Below, piece by piece: positions 1-5,123 of a stretch of DNA of 5,130 nucleotides. The notes under the pieces are model-generated. The model was not told the DNA's origin and did not search any database. It saw nothing but the letters and a program-made list of their open reading frames with translations. Within the stretch, counting starts at the first letter, position 1, and each line of letters begins with the position of its first letter. The stretch comes from a bacterium (GTDB taxonomy: Archaea; Thermoplasmatota; Thermoplasmata; Lutacidiplasmatales; UBA184). Location: positions 1 to 5,130 of the forward strand of contig JAKBKR010000184.1 in NCBI GenBank assembly GCA_021832495.1, written 5' to 3'. A program made the translations under genes and the position numbers.

Positions 1-283
1 CGTACTCCTCCGGTCGCAGGCGCACGGGGACCTCGACGAAGCCCTCGGCGTCCACGGGAGGGGTCGGCGCGGTCGACATCGCGTGGGAGCGGAGGAACGC
101 GTGCAGCGCCGCCCGCATCAGTTCCGAACGGGTCGGGAACTCGCCGCTTGCGACGAACGAGTCGACCAGCCGTAGCTCTTTGCGGTTGCACCGTAGGGCG
201 ATGCGCGCGTCCTCGGGCCCCTCCCGACCGGCCTCGGGCGCGCGAACGCGCTCGTCTGCGGGGTCCGGAGCGTTGTCGAACAC
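1..283 (-). CDS. Ribbon-helix-helix (CopG/Arc-type) DNA-binding protein, partial
   Basis: Seen: the minus strand is open from a GTG at 283-281 to the left edge (94 codons, C-terminus missing). Residues 26-33 (ARIALRCN) fit the DNA-contacting beta strand, 34-47 fit helix A (RKELRLVDSFVASG), and 51-68 fit helix B with the typical TRSELMRAAL turn. A new strand-like segment VEVPVRLRPEEY (83-94) begins at the edge and might start a second ribbon-helix-helix unit or an effector domain. Residues 1-25 are an acidic, Pro-rich, probably disordered tail. Known: these proteins dimerise, insert a two-stranded ribbon into the DNA major groove, and usually act as repressors, often of their own gene. Start choice: GTG is the only plausible start below the in-frame TAG at 313-311, and lies about 30 nt from a TATA box, so the leader is very short. 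Targets are unknown; the family is well supported, the exact role is not. Confidence 0.82.
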   Translation of the reverse strand, partial: MFDNAPDPADERVRAPEAGREGPEDARIALRCNRKELRLVDSFVASGEFPTRSELMRAALHAFLRSHAMSTAPTPPVDAEGFVEVPVRLRPEEY

Positions 284-408
284 AGTCGAGCTGAGTGATG
301 GAAAGTCCTGCTACTTAAACAAGTGCTCGCTGATTCGAGGGCCTCGTACATTCACTCGATCTACTTGATTTTCTGACGTGTCGAACAATTCTTTGGAAGC
401 GTCGAACA
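275..408. repeat. Three copies of GTCGAACA around the regulator promoter
   Basis: GTCGAACA occurs in the same orientation at 275-282, 380-387 and 401-408. The first and third extend to GTCGAACAC; the first and second share TGTCGAACA. The upstream pair is spaced exactly 21 bp, two helical turns, and the first copy overlaps the GTG start codon of the regulator. Ribbon-helix-helix proteins commonly bind helically phased short repeats, so this may be an autoregulatory operator. That function is inference; only the repeats are seen. Confidence 0.4.
312..319 (-). promoter_or_regulatory. TATA box of the ribbon-helix-helix gene
   Basis: On the minus strand the bases read TTTAAGTA, in a locally AT-richer patch of otherwise GC-rich DNA. 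With the usual archaeal distance of about 26 bp from box centre to transcription start, RNA would begin near 289, only about 6 nt before the GTG at 283. That predicts a leaderless or nearly leaderless transcript; no SD site fits in so short a leader. A 5-1-5 palindrome CGAGGGCCTCG (336-346) lies just upstream and could be an operator (inference). Confidence 0.6.
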
Positions 409-546
409 CGGCCAAGGTTCGGTCCCGGCTCAGTATAACCTCGTGCCATCGGACGCGGACGAATCGACTCAACCGGGTCGGGCCGACTTTGGGTTCCAAG
501 CGAGGGACCAATCACCCTCTCCGCCGCCGACCGCGATCGACTGGGG

Positions 547-643
547 TCCCAAGTCAGCCCCGTGAGCCGCCGCTGGCGCGGCTCCGCCCCCGTCCCCGTC
601 ACCAATCGAGCGGGGACTGCCCTGTTCCCGCGACGTCTTGGGA
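547..643. other. Cluster of nested inverted repeats in the intergenic region
   Basis: The stretch 320-829 has no convincing gene on either strand; its open frames are Arg/Pro-rich and look like GC-rich noise. Within it, TCCCAAG (547-553) can pair with CTTGGGA (637-643), enclosing two perfect 7-bp stems: GAGCCGC/GCGGCTC (564-570/578-584, 7-nt loop) and GTCCCCG/CGGGGAC (592-598/611-617, 12-nt loop). Together they form a possible three-way junction. It lies upstream of both flanking promoters, so it is not an obvious leader. A weak TATA-like GTATAACC sits at 433-440. It could be a small structured RNA or chance pairing in GC-rich DNA. Confidence 0.25.
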
Positions 644-830
644 TGACGCTAGACTTCCGCGCCCCCGTGCGCGCGTTCGATGGATCGAGGGAGAGGGTGG
701 GTTCCGGTACAGGTTCGCCCGCCGCGCTCTTTGACGACTGACGTGTGTGGTGTGTCGTTATGCGTATTGGTATGTATTACGTCTTTTGACGATGTGCACA
801 CCGTTGGTTGTCGTCGAGTCGACCTCAGGT

Positions 831-838
831 TTCAAATA
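831..838 (+). promoter_or_regulatory. TATA box of the pilin gene
   Basis: TTCAAATA, preceded by purine-rich AGG, lies 60 bp before the pilin ATG. Transcription would start near 860, giving a leader of about 38 nt that contains the SD site. An 11-bp palindrome GTCGA-G-TCGAC (813-823) ends 7 bp upstream of the box, where archaeal activators or repressors often bind. The box is a reasonable match; the palindrome's role is inference. Confidence 0.5.
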
Positions 839-882
839 CGAGAGGTTTGCCATACCGTCACCCGCGGGTCAGACGACCCTTC

Positions 883-887
883 GGAGG
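883..887 (+). promoter_or_regulatory. Shine-Dalgarno site fixing the pilin start
   Basis: GGAGG is followed after 10 nt by ATG at 898. It supports that start over upstream in-frame codons such as the one at 808, which would add about 30 residues before the signal peptide and lie upstream of the TATA box. Confidence 0.7.
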
Positions 888-897
888 AAAAGCGAGA

Positions 898-1461
898 ATG
901 AACGTCTTTGGAGAGAAGAAGCGAGGCTGGAGAAAGGCGCGGAAGCGCGGGGTGTCGCCGATCATTGCGACGATCTTGCTGGTCGCGATCACGGTCGTGC
1001 TGGCCGCCGTGCTGTACGTGCTGATCTCGGGACTGACGTCGGGACCGGGCAATGCGCCCCTCGGTTCCCACTTTGGCTGGGGAAACCCGACGAACTTGAC
1101 CGGGAGCAACACGACCTGCTCGGCAACTTCGGTCTACTGCTACGGGATTGAGATTGCGAGCGCAAGCTCGGTCACGACGAGCTCGGTGACGCTGGGTCTG
1201 CACTCGGCGGCCGGGACCGCGACTCCCTTCCCGTCCGGGACAAAGATTGCCCTGCTCTCCGCTCAGGGGGCCGTGGTTGCCACCTACAGCATCACGACGA
1301 ACGGCTGGACGGCCGCGAAGGGGTTCAGCGGGTCCTTCGCCAGCGGAATGTCTCTGCAGATAATCTGCACGGGAACGGGAAGCGGCCTGCTTGGTGATTC
1401 GATCATCGCGATCGGCGGGGGTTCCTACAGCGGCACGGTCGGCGCGAGCGCCTTCCCGTAG
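898..1461 (+). CDS. Archaeal type IV pilin precursor
   Basis: A 187-residue secreted structural protein, probably the subunit of an adhesion-type pilus. Seen: a basic N-terminus (residues 1-17, ending RKARKR), then G18/V19-S20-P21, then an uninterrupted hydrophobic helix (about 22-46, IIATILLVAITVVLAAVLYVLI). Known: this is the archaeal type IV pilin N-terminal pattern (Pilin_N/DUF1628 class); a PibD/EppA-type prepilin peptidase would cut after G18, leaving a mature chain of 169 residues whose helix packs in the filament core. The rest is rich in Ser, Thr and Gly, with no second membrane segment. C74 and C81 could form a disulfide; C157 is a third Cys. Two N-glycosylation sequons (NLT at 66, NTT at 71) lie just after the helix. 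No assembly ATPase, platform protein or peptidase is in the window, so it looks monocistronic. An archaellin is less likely because the globular part lacks recognisable archaellin features, but this cannot be excluded. Confidence 0.9.
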   Translation: MNVFGEKKRGWRKARKRGVSPIIATILLVAITVVLAAVLYVLISGLTSGPGNAPLGSHFGWGNPTNLTGSNTTCSATSVYCYGIEIASASSVTTSSVTLGLHSAAGTATPFPSGTKIALLSAQGAVVATYSITTNGWTAAKGFSGSFASGMSLQIICTGTGSGLLGDSIIAIGGGSYSGTVGASAFP

Positions 1462-1501
1462 GCACGCACACCGAGCCGCGTCCAACCCCTTCCACTACGA
1501 A

Positions 1502-1544
1502 CCCTCCGCCCGCGACGCGGGCAGGGGGTTCCCTCTTCTATTCC
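1502..1544 (+). terminator. Terminator-like hairpin after the pilin gene
   Basis: GCCCGC (1508-1513) pairs with GCGGGC (1517-1522) across a 3-nt loop. After a 2-nt bulge, CCCT (1502-1505) pairs with AGGG (1523-1526). A pyrimidine-rich tail (1529-1544) follows 41 bp after the pilin stop. Archaeal termination depends mainly on T tracts, and here the T content is modest, so function is likely but not certain. A separate palindrome CCGATATCGG lies at 1604-1613; otherwise 1545-1649 shows nothing. Confidence 0.45.
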
Positions 1545-1645
1545 AGGTCGAGAAAGCCGATGGGGCCCGTCGGTCTCCTCGGGTAAGGTTCCCGATTCAC
1601 TTTCCGATATCGGCGTCGGACACGCCTACTGCTGTTTGACCGGAG

Positions 1646-1649
1646 AGGG
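1646..1649. repeat. Left target-site duplication of the IS21 element
   Basis: AGGG directly abuts the element's TGT end and is repeated exactly at 3869-3872 on the other side. Four base pairs is within the 4-8 bp range of the IS21 family. Confidence 0.75.
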
Positions 1650-1699
1650 TGTCGATGGCGCCGGTAGATTGGCCAGTTTGGGCGCCGGATTCTTGGCCA
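1650..1699. repeat. Left end of IS21: terminal sequence and two IstA-type repeats
   Basis: The end starts TGTCGATGGCGCCG. GGCGCCG-N6-TGGCCA occurs at 1657-1675 and again at 1681-1699, a 24-bp period. Multiple terminal repeats of this kind are the known transposase binding sites of IS21 elements. The spacing is identical to that in the right end. The stretch 1700-1720 up to the istB stop shows nothing else. Confidence 0.85.
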
Positions 1700-1720
1700 C
1701 TTGTTGATAAAGCATGATGG

Positions 1721-2539
1721 TCAGCCCTCCGTCGTTCGCGCGTGTGACTTCTCGGCCATTCGTGATTCCATTGGCAACAGGGGGGCGGGGGTGCCGGCCC
1801 GCCTCTTCGCCCGGAGCCGGTAGCTCTCTCCCTTGATGTTCACCGTCGTCGAGTGGTGCAGGATCCGGTCCAGGACCGCCGAAGCGAGCACCGGATCTCC
1901 GAGCACTTCGCCCCACTCCGAGTAGACCTTGTTCGAGGTGAAGATCGTCGAGGCCCGCTCGTAGCGGTTCTCGACGATCCGGAAGAAGAGATGGGCCATC
2001 GTCCGGTCCCACGGCAGATACCCGATCTCGTCGAAGATCAGCAGGCGGGCGTTGCCCAGGTTCCGGAGCACCCGTTCTCCCACCCCGCGCTCGCCGGCCT
2101 CCTTGAGCTTCCGGAGCGTTCGGCCCGCCGATGCGTAGGTCACCGACAGCCCCGATCGGGCGGCCTCCAGTCCGAGAGCGATGGCGAGGTGGGTCTTCCC
2201 TACCCCCGCCGGTCCGAGGAAGATCACGTTCTCGGCGTTGTGGACGAACCGCAGGGTGGCGAGCTCCTCGATGACCTTCGGATCGATCGAGGGCTGGGCC
2301 TTGTAGTCGAACTCCTCGAGCGTCTTCCGCACCGGGAACCCGGCGACGCGCAGCCGCAGCTCGACCAGGTTGGCCTGCCGGGTCTTCCGTTCCTGCTCGA
2401 ACAGTTCGTCGAGGATCTCCGTGAGCGAGCGCTCGTTCTTGCTGCCCTGCTCGAGCGCTCCGTCGAGGTGGCGCTCGAGCGTCGGGAGGCCGAGCGACCG
2501 CAGATTCGCGTGGAGTCGCTCGTAGGCGAGCCCGCTCAT
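1721..2539 (-). CDS. istB: IS21 transposition helper ATPase IstB
   Basis: A 272-residue AAA+ ATPase that assembles on target DNA, selects and bends the insertion site, and activates IstA. Seen: Walker A GPAGVGKT at 109-116, Walker B LLIFDE at 166-171 followed by IGYLP, sensor-like TSNK at 201-204, the family motif SEWGEVLGD (207-215), candidate arginine finger R225 in LDRILHH, and the closing GESYRLR (237-243). The first 60 residues are the usual helical N-terminal region. About 25 residues beyond GESYRLR form a charged tail with no known role. The ATG overlaps the istA stop as ATGA (2539-2536) and is preceded by GGAGGTG (2550-2544) with a 4-nt gap, so translation is probably coupled to istA. 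All ATPase motifs are intact; I see no damage. Confidence 0.95.
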   Translation of the reverse strand: MSGLAYERLHANLRSLGLPTLERHLDGALEQGSKNERSLTEILDELFEQERKTRQANLVELRLRVAGFPVRKTLEEFDYKAQPSIDPKVIEELATLRFVHNAENVIFLGPAGVGKTHLAIALGLEAARSGLSVTYASAGRTLRKLKEAGERGVGERVLRNLGNARLLIFDEIGYLPWDRTMAHLFFRIVENRYERASTIFTSNKVYSEWGEVLGDPVLASAVLDRILHHSTTVNIKGESYRLRAKRRAGTPAPLLPMESRMAEKSHARTTEG

Positions 2540-3774
2540 GGCGCACCTCCGAGGAACTGGTCGTAGACGGCCAGCGGCCGCTCCTCCACCGTCGGTACGG
2601 GTTGCTCGCGGCGGGTCCGTAGGAACTCGTTCAAGTTCTGCTGGCGCGTGGCGCCATAGAGCCCGGCGAAGTGCTCCTTCACCCGAACAACGGCCCCGCG
2701 GCCCGGGCGCACCTCGTGCCGACAGCGCTCTTCCCCGTCCACCTGGACGATCAGGTTGGTACCGCGGAGCTCGAGGCGCGCCTCGCGGCCGGCGAATCTC
2801 CAAGGGACCGAGTAGCGGTTGCCGCCAAAGGAGACGAAGCACTCGCGGCTGACTCGCCGAGTCTCCGTGATCACGATCTGGTACCGCGCTCGCCCGTCGA
2901 CCGGGTGGAGCTGCTCTTCGTCCAACTGCGTGATCGGAACGACGCCGGTGGTCGCGTGGACCCGCTCGGCGTTGACGGTGTTGCACCAGCGCTGGGCCTG
3001 CTGGTTGAGGTCGGTCAGATTGGCGAAGGAGCGTCCGACAAAGAAGTTGCCCCGGATGAAGCGGATGGTGCGCTCCACCTTCCCCTTGGTCTCCGGGCGG
3101 TACGGCCAGCACAGTCGGGTCCGGAAGCCGTAGTGTCGGGCGAAGTCCTCGAACTGAGGATTCCACCGGTTCTCCTCGGAGCGCAGCGCCCTCTCGAGGA
3201 CGACCTGGGCCATGTTGTCGTAGAGGATCTCGTCGGTGTAGCCACCGAAGTAGTCGAAGGCGTTGAGGTGGCACTGGATGAGCCTCGGGGTGTTGATCCT
3301 CGTCAGGAACTCGAGGTAGCGGCACCGCGAGTGCGAAAGGATCATCGAGAAGCCGTGGAGGTGGTGACGCTCGCCGTCCTCTTCGATCGATCCGAACGAG
3401 GCGAAGTCGACCTGAGCCTGGACGCCCGGAGGGGTCTCGTAGCGGACGACCGCCGTGACGGCCCGATCGCGCTTGAACGGGCGGACAAACTCCTTGACGG
3501 TGGTGTAGCCGCCGCGGTACCCCCGTTCGCGGATCTCCTCGAGGAGGCGGACAGCGCTCAGGTCATACTGGCTGAGACGGCCCCGGAGGTAGTCGGCGAA
3601 GGGGTCGATGGGACTGATTCGAGGCTTCCGCGGAGCGCGCGCCCCGGGGGGCCCCTGAAGGAGGAGGGCGTGCACGGTGTGGCGGTGCACGCCGACCTGA
3701 CGGGCAATCTCGCTGATGGATAGCTTCTGGGCGGCCAGCTCGCGGATGAGGGTCTGCTGCTCGACTCGCAACAC
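2536..3774 (-). CDS. istA: IS21 transposase IstA (DDE integrase fold)
   Basis: The DNA-cutting and joining enzyme of the element, 412 residues from the GTG at 3774. Seen: an N-terminal helix-turn-helix (18-38, LSISEIARQVGVHRHTV), a second DNA-binding stretch (about 55-100), then a retroviral-integrase-type catalytic core with D123 (AQVDFA), D186 (LYDNM) and E234 (TKGKVER), and a C-terminal beta-barrel-like region around GNRYSVPWRF (318-327). Start choice: GTG at 3774 has GGAGG six nt upstream, and its product begins MLRVEQQTLIREL, close to the usual IstA start. An in-frame ATG at 3825 would add 17 residues (429 total) but has no SD site and lies inside the inner right terminal repeat. The gene overlaps istB by 4 bp. 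It looks active. Confidence 0.94.
   Translation of the reverse strand: MLRVEQQTLIRELAAQKLSISEIARQVGVHRHTVHALLLQGPPGARAPRKPRISPIDPFADYLRGRLSQYDLSAVRLLEEIRERGYRGGYTTVKEFVRPFKRDRAVTAVVRYETPPGVQAQVDFASFGSIEEDGERHHLHGFSMILSHSRCRYLEFLTRINTPRLIQCHLNAFDYFGGYTDEILYDNMAQVVLERALRSEENRWNPQFEDFARHYGFRTRLCWPYRPETKGKVERTIRFIRGNFFVGRSFANLTDLNQQAQRWCNTVNAERVHATTGVVPITQLDEEQLHPVDGRARYQIVITETRRVSRECFVSFGGNRYSVPWRFAGREARLELRGTNLIVQVDGEERCRHEVRPGRGAVVRVKEHFAGLYGATRQQNLNEFLRTRREQPVPTVEERPLAVYDQFLGGAP
2544..2550 (-). promoter_or_regulatory. Shine-Dalgarno site of istB inside the end of istA
   Basis: GGAGGTG on the minus strand lies within the last codons of istA (Gly-Gly-Ala), 4 nt before the istB ATG. With the ATGA overlap it points to efficient coupled re-initiation. 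Confidence 0.7.
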
Positions 3775-3780
3775 GGGGTT

Positions 3781-3785
3781 CCTCC
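3781..3785 (-). promoter_or_regulatory. Shine-Dalgarno site deciding the istA start
   Basis: GGAGG on the minus strand sits six nt before GTG 3774-3772, a near-ideal gap. The competing ATG at 3825 is preceded only by GAAGAA. This favours the shorter IstA. Confidence 0.6.
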
Positions 3786-3818
3786 CCCGTACCCCCTCCT
3801 CCTCGGACGAATTGAGGA

Positions 3819-3868
3819 TGGCCATTTCTTCGGCGCCGTTTCTGGCCAGATCCGCGGCGCCACTTACA
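3819..3868. repeat. Right end of IS21: terminal sequence and two IstA-type repeats
   Basis: Read inward on the minus strand it starts TGTAAGTGGCGCCG. GGCGCCG-N6-TGGCCA occurs at 3861-3843 and 3837-3819, again with a 24-bp period. The ATG at 3825-3823 lies in the inner copy (AAATGGCCA), so IstA bound here would cover the 5' end of its own gene. Confidence 0.85.
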
Positions 3869-3872
3869 AGGG
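3869..3872. repeat. Right target-site duplication of the IS21 element
   Basis: AGGG, identical to 1646-1649. Removing the element and one copy restores an uninterrupted GAGAGGGTATCC. Confidence 0.75.
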
Positions 3873-3898
3873 TATCCTAGCTGCGCCATGTTCCCTTC

Positions 3899-4906
3899 GT
3901 GACGTGGCGGCGCGACCGACCGCGGAGACCTCGAGACCGACCGGGGCCCCCTCGTTCCCCGGTGTCGGATCATGCGGAACGCCGACGGCCGGCCTACCGG
4001 TGGCTCCGTCGCGGCATCTCCAAAGCCGAGGTGGCCCGACGCCTCGAGGTGTCGTGGACCACCGTGGAGAAGTGGGAGAAGCGGCCGCTTGCCAAGGGCC
4101 CCAACTCCTGGGGCCAACACAAGCACCCCCGGCCTCCAAGACGACCCACCGCGGAGCAGCGGAAGAACCTCCGGAAGCCTCTGCTCGAAGGAGCGCTGGC
4201 CCATGGCTATGGGGCCGCCCTCTGGGCATTGAAGCGGACGGCCCGGGCCATCAAGGACGGATTCGGGGTAGAGTATACGGAGTCGGGAGCGTGGCGCGCC
4301 CTGCGGGACATGGGACTCTCCGCGCAGATCCCGCTACCGCAGGCGCCGGAGCGGGACGAGGCGTACATCCGGAAATGGACCCGGGAGGAGTGGCCGAAGA
4401 TCCCGGCTCGGGTCTGCCAGACGGGCGCTACAATCCGGTTCCTGGACGAGAGCTGTCAGCAGTCGTTCCCGAACGTGCGACGGCGCTGGGCGCCCGCGGA
4501 GTCGCGCCCGGAGATGCGGTATCGGCAGGGGGATCGTCCGAGGCTGAACCCAATCTCGGCGGTGAGCCCGGACAGGATGCTCTTCTTCGACATCCACGAG
4601 GAGAGCATGGACGGGATGCGGGCGCTCCGGCTCCTGGAGCCGTTACTGGAGGAGGTGAAGACGTTCCTGTGGGAGTGTTGGACGCGGCTGGAGACGCGGA
4701 GGTTCCCGCCGTATGCGCCGGAGTTGGACCCCGACGAACACGTGGGGACCGGGCCCAAGTGCCGTCGGCTCGCGAACTGGTGCCCGAAGACGGAGGAAGA
4801 GATTCGTGCCGGAGTGGAGCGGGAGGTACGATCGATGCAGGCGTACCCCGCGCGGGTCGTCTCCTCGATCCGGCACTCGGAGCGGCCGCTCCCTTCGCTC
4901 CCGTGA
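3899..4906 (+). pseudogene. IS630/Tc1-like transposase with internal in-frame deletion
   Basis: The frame is open for 335 codons from a GTG at 3899; the first 21 residues are Arg/Pro-rich and unlike the family, so GTG 3962 (VSDHAERRRPAYRW) is an alternative start. Neither has an SD site. Seen: helix-turn-helix (about 39-61, GISKAEVARRLEVSWTTVEKW), a second winged-helix-like part (100-140), the DDE_3 core with first Asp D183 (RFLDES), and the closing PPYAPELDPDE with E280. Known: in IS630 transposases a WDxxxxH block carries the second Asp about 34 residues before that Glu. Here position 245 is Leu, and the text jumps from LLEPLLEEV (245-253) to KTFLWECWTRLE, so about 20 residues seem lost near base 4655. 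Just after the Glu, HVGTGPK replaces the usual YVW..LK-like text. Inferred: catalytically dead, though translation may continue. No clear terminal inverted repeats or TA duplication found. Confidence 0.8.
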
Positions 4907-4936
4907 GCGCCGAGAGCAACCCAAACCTTTCGGCGC
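4907..4936 (+). terminator. Strong stem-loop abutting the IS630-like stop codon
   Basis: GCGCCGAGAG (4907-4916) pairs with CTTTCGGCGC (4927-4936), 10 pairs including one G-U, around a 10-nt loop CAACCCAAAC. The first stem base follows the TGA directly. No T tract follows, so it may be an intrinsic-type terminator, a transcript-stabilising or blocking hairpin, or part of the element's end. A second 6-bp pair CGAAGG/CCTTCG (4936-4941/4956-4961) follows immediately. Confidence 0.4.
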
Positions 4937-5081
4937 GAAGGGCCCTGGCGAGATTCCTTCGGAGCAGGTGACCGCCCAAGCCCCAGGCTGTCCTCGCGCG
5001 TACTCGGCGTCCGCACCGTGCGGGAGAGACCACGCGGGACGATCTTGGGTGCGTCCGACGTTACTCGGTTGCGACTCTCTT

Positions 5082-5123
5082 GAGGTCTTCTCTCCACGGG
5101 TCGGACCTCGTTTCGGGAGGTCC
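5082..5123 (+). other. Two mutually exclusive hairpins at the right edge
   Basis: GGACCTC (5103-5109) pairs perfectly with GAGGTCC (5117-5123) over a 7-nt loop and is followed by pyrimidine-rich CTTCCTC. GAGGTC at 5082-5087 can pair with the same GACCTC core (5104-5109) instead. This could be a terminator or attenuator, but the context is cut off. The rest of 4962-5081 has only a small CCGCA/TGCGG hairpin (5011-5023) and no gene I can support. Confidence 0.25.

Larger units (their letters stand above)
1650..3868 (-). mobile_element. Complete IS21-family insertion sequence
   Basis: The element is 2219 bp, typical for the family. Both ends read inward as TGT-N3-TGGCGCCG, each has two internal repeats, and the whole is bounded by AGGG duplications. 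It carries istA and istB in one minus-strand operon, both intact. IS21 elements transpose using a DDE transposase (IstA) helped by an AAA+ ATPase (IstB), classically through tandem or circular intermediates with abutted ends. The perfect target duplication and unbroken genes suggest a fairly recent insertion. It splits the DNA between the pilin terminator and the IS630-like gene. The name of the specific element cannot be given without an ISfinder search. Confidence 0.93.

Noticed and set aside
486..530. GGGTTCCAAGC resembling a tRNA T arm
   Set aside because: No acceptor, D or anticodon arms can be paired around it.
378..734. 118-codon plus-strand frame in the intergenic region
   Set aside because: Arg/Pro-rich, no SD site, no domain; typical of random open frames in GC-rich DNA.
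373..746. Shared CTGACGTGT at 373-381 and 738-746
   Set aside because: Two isolated 9-mer copies with no common placement relative to promoters; probably chance.
832..1485. 217-codon minus-strand frame opposite the pilin
   Set aside because: Arg/Ala-rich shadow of the pilin gene, which has a signal peptide, TATA box and SD site.
2671..3723. 350-codon open frame on the plus strand opposite istA
   Set aside because: It is antisense to a clear IstA with all catalytic residues; its composition is the mirror of GC-rich coding DNA and no family is recognisable.
2572..4892. GCGGCCGC-centred palindromes near 2573, 4081 and 4881
   Set aside because: All lie inside coding sequence of different genes and are expected in GC-rich DNA.
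3892..4943. CCCTTCG near 3893 and CGAAGGG near 4936 as IS630 ends
   Set aside because: Seven matching bases with poor flanking agreement and no TA at the outer edges; too weak.
3904..4971. 355-codon plus-strand frame overlapping the IS630-like gene
   Set aside because: Gly/Ala/Pro-rich text without motifs; the alternative frame holds the helix-turn-helix and DDE_3 motifs.
1614..5060. CGTCGGAC (1614-1621) and GTCCGACG (5053-5060) as IS630 terminal inverted repeats
   Set aside because: Only 8 bp match, flanks do not extend the pairing, no TA duplication, and the right copy lies about 150 bp past the stop.
4456..5097. 213-codon minus-strand frame at the right edge
   Set aside because: Mostly antisense to the transposase and low in hydrophobic residues, with no motif.
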